The translations under genes and the position numbers were made by a program. This document shows, in pieces, positions 52,266-60,000 of a DNA stretch of 60,000 nt. The notes beneath the pieces are model-generated. The model had not been told where the DNA came from. It was given only the letters and a program-made list of their open reading frames with translations, and searched no databases. The stretch is from Symsagittifera roscoffensis (taxonomy: Eukaryota; Xenacoelomorpha; Acoela; Convolutidae), in NCBI RefSeq assembly GCF_963678635.1, contig NC_087063.1, positions 2,642,073-2,702,072 on the forward strand, read 5' to 3'. The stretch's first letter is position 1. The number at the start of each line of letters is the position of its first letter.

Positions 52266-54790
52266 GTTGCGTAGAAATGTATCATTTTGAAGCCCTTTTT
52301 AAACTCCTTTCTTTCTGTTTCGACAATTTTGAAAACAAAGTCCAAATTAGGAGACAGTGGAGTAAGCATTCATTGCAGAGCAAAATAACCAAGTAATGCG
52401 AGATAAAACAAGTATTGAGCTTCTATCCAATGCAAAATATCTTCAATAAAACTGTTCGAAAGCTCCCAGCAAAAACTTTTCTTAAAAAAAAATTGGAAAA
52501 AAGCTAAAACAGAGAGAAAATTAATCAAAGTCATTCAACAATTAATAAGGCCACGAAGCCTAAATTTTAGTACACAACTCTAGTCTTAGCTAACAGACAG
52601 TTTGAGAAACGACAATAGTTTCAACAGAACGAGAAAAACTAATGCAAATTGACGAACAATATTTCAAGTTTTTGGGCCATTTTTGCTTAACACCTTTAAA
52701 AATCTAACTTGCCTGCATTTAGGAAACAAATTAGAAGTAAATTGAGAGGAAGCCATAACTCAACCAGTAAATACATCATCTTTTTCAACTGATAAGAAGG
52801 AGGCTTCCGTAACAAGATAAATGAACTTTGTTGTCCACTTTTTACTGTAAATTAGAGATTTCTTATTACCCAGTTTTTTCCTACACCAACGACCGACCAG
52901 TAGAGCTTCGCTATGACAACAAAATTTTTGATTTAATTTTTTCGGTTAAATCCAAATCAATTTGAAAAATAACCCAATTTGAAAAAGACCTCGCTGATTT
53001 TTTATTTCTCTAAAACGGCTAAAAAATACCTTAGAAACTAATACATTTATTGTACATTTCTACTTATTATCATTTTGGCATCAAATTGTCAAATGGTTTT
53101 AAATTGACCCTAGAAAGCAGCCACAGGTGAACTTAACTTACAGACAGCCGGTTGTTTTAACGTTTTTTTTGTTTCTTCAATTTAGTGTGTATATAGTGCA
53201 TGGTGTGATTTCAGAACTGTACAATTGCGTAGAAAGTTAGTGAATGCGCCATAATTAGCAAAATTGCCTGCAAAAAAAAATTTTCATCTTTTTGCAAAAC
53301 TTTGAAGAAAAAAGATTAATTTTTTGCCGATTAAAACATCAAACACTAGGTTTGCTTAAAATAGATTATATTGTTTTAGCCTAAATTTTTTTAAAAAAAA
53401 ATCTAGATGAGAAGTGTTGAGTTACTTTCTCGAAAATGCTTTAAGTCTTTAAAAAATTAAACCATTTTTTTCAACAATGGGAAATTTCTGATAGGTCAGT
53501 AGAGCGACGACTAAGAAGTTTTTAATACGATACACTCAACCCATTGCAATGATTTTTTGTGCTATCTGATTTTGAGCGGAAAACGAAAAAATTCCATTTT
53601 TTCCATTTTCAATGAAAAAATTCCTTTCGATTTTCAATGATCGCAACAAAAATAATTTTCGTTAAGTAGTCAATTATCTTCTTTTGTAGTTTTTCTGACA
53701 TGTGAAAATAAAACATTCGAAATTATTCGTTTTCTGCTTTTGTGCTTGTGTGTTTGTGCCTCAACAACCAATATTAAAAACTAAAGGTTACCAGTAAATT
53801 AAATGAACATAGATTAGAGACAGTTGGAAAAAAGCTAATGAACGCAAAAACCCTGAAACAAATGACTCTAACTTTTAAATTCTATGACAACAAAGCCTGT
53901 TGATTATCAACAACAATTTTAATTAACATGTGTCGATAAATCGAACTCAATTTGATAAGACTGGATCAATCTGTGAATTTTACATTTTGATGGTAAAAAG
54001 AAAAAATAGAATTCACTTTCGAAACAAGAAGAGATGACCTTCACAATTTTGCTATTCGATAATGGAAATTTTAAACCAAGGAATTGCGTTGCATCTAAGA
54101 CAAAATTAAGAGAAAAACGATAAATCCTAAGTGAGTGTGAGCAAATTTTAGACTTTTATTTGGAAAATCAAAAAAAATCACGACATACACTCATCGACTC
54201 GTTAAATAAAATCTTGCAAATAACATGTACTTCTATAGCTCTGATTTTTCAATTTTTTTCTCCTAAAAAGGTCAAACTGATTTTGACAGTTACCTGAAAA
54301 TAGTATCATTTAACATCTTAGCAGTTTTGAACCAATTAAGGAATGTTACAAATAGTTTTTATTGTGCCTCATTTTGTAATGGAATACAGTTTTCAATTTA
54401 TCCTGATTTAGTTTTTCAGATTCATCCAACTTTTCATTTAAAAACTTAATATGTTACTGTTTTTAGAACTTGAAAAAAAGCGAATAGATGGGAAAAAAAT
54501 AACTGAACTCAATGAAACTGAGAAAAGGCTACAATTTTCAAATTTCCAGAAAAAAAAACGTGGGATTAAAGATGTTTGAAGTTCAAGAACAGTTTTTAGC
54601 TAACACTTTTTTGATAACATTAGGCGAATTTGAATAACTGGATCAACAGAAAAATTTTCATTTTGTGAGAAATCTGATTAAAAAACACATTCAAAACAAT
54701 AATTCGATCACTTCAAGTAGACTTTACATTTCTGCAGCTCAATAGTGAAGTTTAAATTATTAAACAAGGCAATTGAACTGAACTCAAAAA
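52266..54790. repeat. Tandem segmental duplication, right copy
   Basis: Diverged partner of 49178-52222 with one copy of the 514-bp unit (about 52692-53235). A 129-codon minus-strand frame at 55097-54708 overlaps its end. It opens at GTG rather than ATG, though part of it (FITRLDAFQRAMNVG) is bounded by an acceptor-like TTGTACAG, so a decayed exon cannot be excluded. Confidence 0.6.
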
Positions 54791-55555
54791 AATCAGAAAT
54801 ACGCAAAAAAAATCCATTTTCAAGATGTTTTTCTGAACAAGCAAAACAAATCACCAAGATCTGTATAAGAGTATTCCCGACGTTCATCGCTCTTTGAAAT
54901 GCATCTAGTCTTGTGATAAACTGTACAAGCCAAAGGAAAATGATTTGAGTAAAATATAAGTAAAATATAAGATTTTTGAGTAAAATATAAGAATAAGAAA
55001 GCCTCTTTGGAACAAAAAAAACTTCACGCGGAACTGTTGTCAAATAAAAGTAAGTTAAAATTATTATAGAAATTCTACGTTGAACTCGTCTTATCACATT
55101 ACAATCAAAATTAAGGGAAGAAATAAAGAAGAGAACGTTTGTCGTCTGAACTTTGTGCTGTTTTTCTTAAACAACATTGAACTGGTATAAAAAAAGTAAA
55201 TTTTTTAAATTAATAATTCATATTAACTCTTCTTGCAAATAATAATTGATGTAATTAATGTCACCATATGGTTGCAATTCTATTCTCTTCTAAATGAATC
55301 TCTATGGAACGTTACTTCACAATAAATATGGGTACTTTCCGTTCAATCAATTCAATGTTAAGACTTTTTAAAATTCTGCTCGAATTTAACTTCATTAACA
55401 GTGACTTTGTTAGGTTTCGAATAGTTAAGATTTGTAAATTTTGCTTTTAATCTACTGCGTGCGAGCATTTGTGTAATTTCATTCTGCATCTACAGATGGG
55501 TACATTTTTCTGCAAGAATTCAGAAATTTGGTCTTTTTTAATCAATCGTAAGTTT
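54791..55555. other. Intergenic DNA downstream of the PLAC8 gene
   Basis: AT-rich sequence. No gene recognised apart from the exon-like stretch at about 54855-54930 noted with the right duplication copy. Confidence 0.35.
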
Positions 55556-57438
55556 CTACTCCAGCGCAATCATCTGATTGAGTTGGTTCTGCATCTGCAG
55601 TTGTGTGCAAGGGTGGCAGCAAGTGGCTAAGAGGCAGTCGTCACATAAAGACCCCTTGATACGGAACAGCATCCTCGTCTTCAGTCTGAGAGAGAGTAGG
55701 GGGAGGGGCACACAGATAGGCACAAACACACTCTCGCCCAGGTCACCCGAGGCCTGAAACACGAATAACGAACATTACGAGGCCAAACTGTGCACTCGAT
55801 AGGCGCACAATTGAGTGTATGTAGATTTCTGGAATACAGAAACAAGTCTTTAAACATGTTAAATTTTGTCGGAACGATTTAAAAAAACGAAAGCACATAA
55901 GATTAAATAGTGTCCTGGCTGCGGAATCCGCTCAAAATTCACAAATATTAGACAGTTTGGCTTCGTAATGAAGATAATTTAAAAATTTTCCGAACAAGAT
56001 ATCCAGATCATTTCAAAAAATCTTTGCATTAATTAGTGTATCAGATTGTCTTAGATTGTCTCAACGTCTTAGGCTGGTAAGGTTGCAATTTTTGTTGCGG
56101 TTTCTGGATCTCCGATTTAGAGGCTTCAGCATTACAAAAAACTCAAAAAAATTCCAAGAAAAGCGACAAAAAATCGTTTGAAAAATCATCTACTTGCCAG
56201 CTAGCTTATAGAAATTTAGCTGGAAAAACACCCTGTGCGTTAATTATTAAATAATCCAAGTCCGAAAACGCTCTTTCGGGATTTAGAAGCGTGATTTTGT
56301 CTGTGAATCAAAAACTACATCTGTGATTTTAAAAAATTGAAAGGAACCAAAATTAAAAACGATCTTGAATAATGAAAGAAACAAAACACAAAAATAATTA
56401 AAGAAACGAAAATTGGAAAATTGAAAGAAACATACAGAAAAAAAAAGAAAAAACCTGTTTGTATTTTTCTAACCTTGCAGAGACAGCAAAGAGGACAGCA
56501 GTACACCCCCAGACAGAGAGAGGGACTCTCGCAACATCCCCCCAGAAGTCCCGTCTTCCACTTGTTCGGCATATCGAACATCTTAGGGGGTACTTTAAAA
56601 CCCCCGCTCACCCCCTTACCTGATTGAGGAGGGAAATTATATTGGGGGTTTACAAAACCAGCATTCGGTATCACCTGAAACAAGTTGAGCTGAGAAACTT
56701 CAAAACAATCAGAAATTACCATTTTGAGCACTTATCGCTGACTAAACCTTCGTTGAGGGGCGCTCAATAATGATGAATTCAGTGTCGAAATTGAAAAAAA
56801 AACAGTGGCAAAAAAAACTCATTTTTTCGGCATTGCTTAACAACTTTTTCGTTTTTTCAGCACTGCAGTTTTCGGCACTGTTGTAATGTTTCGTTTTCTA
56901 CTAGGGATATTCAGTTTTCGGGTATACCCGACCCATGATTTGACCCTGTTCAACCAATGAATTGACTTTGTTTGACAAAAACTTTCGTTCAGCCGTGTCA
57001 CTTTGCGACGAAAATTGGGCATCGTTCGACAGATTTGGTCGAATCATGAGTCGAACACTTCAGCGCGGGTAATTGATATTGAAAGTGAAGGGGTTTTTGA
57101 TCTGATCGAGTTTGGTTACTTGAAGGCAATTTCTGGTGTTTAGCTGAGAAAGTATGTGATATTTTGAAAGCAAAGATTTTCGCATACAATAGCATTGCAT
57201 AACTGATAAAAGTTTTTGCAGGAGCAAATTGATTGGGCGTTTTTTTTCTTGAAACAAAAAACCAGCAAAAATCGGTTCAATTTATGTTATTTCAGATACT
57301 TTCCTGCACGTTGACGTTTCCGTTGCCGTCTGTGGCATACTGAGCTCCTCCTCCCGGTTGATGGGTGACCACTGTCCGAACGGGCGAAGAGTAGACAGGT
57401 GGTGGACTGCCAGGATAATTCGGCGGCTGATATGTCAT
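55556..57438 (-). CDS. PLAC8 (cornifelin-like) family small Cys-rich protein, three exons
   Basis: Exon 3 is 55753-55556 (acceptor GTGTTTCAG, stop TAG). Exon 2 is 56674-56474 (acceptor TTGTTTCAG, donor TGCAAG/GTTAGA). Exon 1 is 57438 to about 57300, starting MTYQPPNYPGSPPP. Exon 2 carries NKWKTGLLGGCCESPSLC and CCPLCCLC, and exon 3 carries FRIKGSLCDDCLLATCC then HPCTQLQMQ, which together form the PLAC8 domain: a Trp-Lys-Thr-Gly-Leu start, a double-Cys strand, and the GS-C-D-C...CC..C..Q end. The N-terminus is Pro/Tyr/Gly-rich as in many members. Proteins of this family are small and membrane-associated, with varied roles (metal or lipid handling); no function is assigned. Exons 2 and 3 join in phase. 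Exons 1 and 2 do not with the best donor (GGAAA/GTATCT); a weaker donor or acceptor would repair it. A MITE lies in the last intron. Confidence 0.8.
55773..55970. mobile_element. MITE with CATTACGAGG termini (copy 2, 198 bp)
   Basis: The left end is CATTACGAGGCCAAACTGTG and the right end GTTTGGCTTCGTAATG, inverted. It shares interior words (AATTTTGTCGGA) with 24819-25033. It is in the last intron of the PLAC8 gene, and its edge lies 17 bp from the acceptor AG. Confidence 0.75.
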
Positions 57439-59238
57439 GTCGAGGCTCAGTTAGGCTATAGGTTAAAAGTATGATTGTAGGGTCCTCAATAAGCAATTAG
57501 GAAATATGGTTCCTGGAAATCAGTTCGCAAGGTAAAGCTAACACGTACATGAGTCTCCTAGGGTAAATAAGTTTCCACAATTTTTTTCGAGAGACCCAAC
57601 TATCATACTTTTTACCTTGGTTGAATTACTTAAAATTGGTTTAAAATGATCTTGTCTCGAAAGCAAAAAAAACACACATCAAACTTGAGTCTGTTTTCCT
57701 ACGTAATTGCAAAACAAATTAACAAAAACGTGCAAAAACAATCATTCCAGCAACTGCAAATGAAAAATTAAATTTTGGACGTTTAATAAATAAGTGATGA
57801 CAAAATCGGTGTCCTTGAGCATATTCATCTCTCAGAATTTTGCAAAAATTCAGCACAGAGAGAATTAATTAAAAAGAGCAAATGACCTATTTCAGAAAAC
57901 TTTTGCAAGCAAAAGCTAATTTTGCAGACAGAAAACGTGACTCAAGGTCACCCTAAAACTCAACTTTGCATGCAAAAGTAATTCGAAACTGGAAGATTGC
58001 TCTTTTGGTTTACTTCTGTCTGTTGCAAATTTTTTGCCAATAATTATAATTGAACTTTATGCCAAATGTTTAACAATATCGGTGACCGTGATCAATAAGA
58101 AATCAGAAGAACACATAAATCTAATGTCAAAAAGGGGCAATTATTTTCTTTCAGATTCGTTGGCCGAAAAAATAATGCCAATATTTTGGCATTAACTATA
58201 GATTATAGTTTTATAAAGAATTACAAAAATTTGAAAAAATAGTTAACACAGAGGCAAAACGGATTTACGTAACACTTGCGATGCAAAAACTTCCGGAAAA
58301 ATAAGAAATTGAAAAATTTACACGAGAAAACTTCTAGAAAATTAAGTTGAAAAATTACTTGAAAAAATAACTTGACAATTTAATAAAATACAGCTAAAAA
58401 ATTTCACAGCTACAAAAACTTCATACAAAAACTTTTGTTTAAAAAAAACTAAGTAGCTTGAAATCAAAACCTGTTATCAAAACCTGTTTCAGCGGGAAAA
58501 AAATGTTGTCATAAAAAAATTAAAAGTTTTTAAATTTTTTTACAAACCATCCAATCTGAAAAACACAATCGCATGCAAGTATTCTCACTAAATTGGCAGC
58601 AGCAGCAGCAGCAGCAGCAAAAACGTAGCAAAAAAAATTGAAGGGACATAATTTATAGTTTATGCCATCTTTTGACTTTCAGAACTACCTAAAAATTCCA
58701 AATTTTTCCGAATTAGATTGGTTAGTGATTAGTTAATTTGTCTTCTTACTAAATAAACTTAGAAAGTAAACTACTTACATCAACAAAAAATTTGCAGATA
58801 AAAATACGTTAATTGATTGATAATTTTTGCGCATTCAGTCCTTCGCGCTTAAAAATAGAAAGCACCCACATACTAGTTTTTCAGTCAGAATGTCATCTGA
58901 AAATTTAAATGTATGTCATCTGAAAATTGCTTGTATTCAAAGTCGACAATTGCTCTTTTTAATTAATTGTCTACCCACATTTTTTGCTGGTTAATAAATT
59001 TTATTCAGCCTATCGCAAATTTCAGCTGAACTAAATTATCGAGTTAGAGCGAGTTTTATAACGTTTTATTCTCAATTTGGTTTGACATTGAACAAAAAAG
59101 CACTTTGGGAACCTGTGCAAAGAAATTCATTTAACATGGAGCAAAATATTTCGGAAATTTAGATATCAAAATTTTAACCCAAAAAGAGTAAGTTTGGCGC
59201 TTTTTTACTATTATTAGAATATCTTGTTTACCCAATTA
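57439..59238. other. Upstream region of the PLAC8 gene and intergenic DNA
   Basis: No gene recognised. The sequence is AT-rich with a repeated TTGCAAAA/TTTTGCAAG theme at 57700-58030. No TATA box or trans-splice acceptor could be assigned with confidence. Confidence 0.35.
58596..58619 (+). repeat. (GCA)8 microsatellite
   Basis: Eight perfect GCA units in non-coding DNA. Confidence 0.9.
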
Positions 59239-59961
59239 CAGTGCTGATTTAAATTAACCGGACAAAACCCGTTAAATTTGAAAAATATAAAACCCGTTTT
59301 TCTTAAACTGGGTTCAGTTTAGGTGAAAACTTATGAAGACAAAACTTGCTTGAAATTTTAGCAGAATGAATATGGCATTATTTGTTTTGCAAAAATCGGG
59401 TCCGAAATTTTACCCCCAAAAAAGGGTCATTTTGGCTTTTCTTAGTTAATCAAAAATTACGCCGAAATTACCCAGTCGATCACAGACATAATTACATCGA
59501 AGTGAACCCCTTATGTAGCTCAACAAACTTTATGAAGGGTGTTTTCTCCAAAAATAATGCAAATTGTTTAAAAATTGTTTTGAAATAAAAAGTTGGTATT
59601 TTATATAGTAAAAACGACCTTTTTTGTCTATCAAACAGAAATAATTTAACTTATACAATATTTTGGAGATTATACCCTCCTTAAAGTTTGTTGGGCTACG
59701 TAAGGGGCTCACTTTGGTATAATTATGTCTGTGATCGACAGGGTATTTTCGGCGTAATTTTTGATTAACTATGAAAAACCAAAATGACCCAATTTTGGGG
59801 TAAAATTTCCGAGCCGAATTTCACAAAACAATTTACGCCATATTATTTCTGCTAAAATTTTAAGCAAGTTTTGTCTCCATAAGTTTTCACCTAAACTCAA
59901 CCCAATTTGAGAAAAATTTCAAGTTTAACGCGTTTTGTCCGGTTAATTTAAATCAACACTG
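59239..59961. mobile_element. Foldback Tc1/mariner-type MITE, 723 bp
   Basis: The ends CAGTGCTGATTTAAATTAAC and its inverse are flanked by TA at 59237-59238 and 59962-59963. The two halves (about 340 bp each) are inverted copies: for example AATTACGCCGAAATTACCC near 59455 is matched by GGGTATTTTCGGCGTAATTT near 59742. There is no transposase. It is a different family from the element at 17376. Confidence 0.85.
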
Positions 59962-60000
59962 TATTAAAAAATGAGTTTACTGTGTAGACCAGCAAAATTT

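Noticed and set aside
54708-55097. A 129-codon minus-strand frame as a gene
   Set aside because: It starts at GTG, is rich in codons from AT runs, and matches no family. At most a short exon-like part is notable.

Overview
The window looks like a repeat-rich, AT-rich segment of a nematode genome, most likely a rhabditid close to Caenorhabditis. The reasons are the DUF229 sulfatase-fold gene family (greatly expanded in Caenorhabditis), short TTTTCAG-type splice acceptors, a small PLAC8-family gene, and abundant small palindromic transposons. No bacterial-type features, CRISPR arrays, rRNA or intact tRNA genes were seen. Layout: (1) Positions 1 to about 14950 are one very large LTR-retroelement-like unit read on the minus strand. 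It has a leader of about 4 kb (11.0-14.95 kb), a single giant gag-pol polyprotein (1488-10970), and a second long open frame (1-1201) that runs off the left edge of the window. The polyprotein carries capsid-like and zinc-knuckle regions, an aspartic protease, reverse transcriptase, RNase H and a DDE integrase, then a C-terminal domain resembling the macro domain of ADP-ribose hydrolases. The leader holds two tandem stem-loop modules whose outer stems differ by compensatory changes, and about 23 copies of GGAGGGT. (2) 15-27.6 kb has no recognisable gene. It is filled with copies of a 0.5-kb hairpin-ended repeat, a 0.9-kb Tc1/mariner-type foldback element, a CCCGGGTTGAC-bounded element and a MITE. 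(3) 27.7-39.7 kb is a four-exon minus-strand DUF229 gene whose splice phases all agree (710 codons). Its introns are inflated to 3.5 and 5.7 kb by repeats. (4) 44.8-48.7 kb carries broken pieces of a second DUF229 copy on the same strand. (5) 49.2-54.8 kb is a diverged tandem segmental duplication with a near-identical 514-bp tandem duplication inside it. (6) 55.5-57.4 kb is a three-exon minus-strand PLAC8-family gene with a MITE in its last intron. (7) The right edge ends in a Tc1/mariner-type foldback element (59239-59961). How the parts relate: the retroelement is a self-contained replicating unit, in which the polyprotein supplies copying and integration functions and the second frame may be reached by splicing. 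The two cellular genes are unrelated to it and to each other. Most of the remaining DNA is decayed mobile sequence. All assignments come from reading the sequence; no database search was run.
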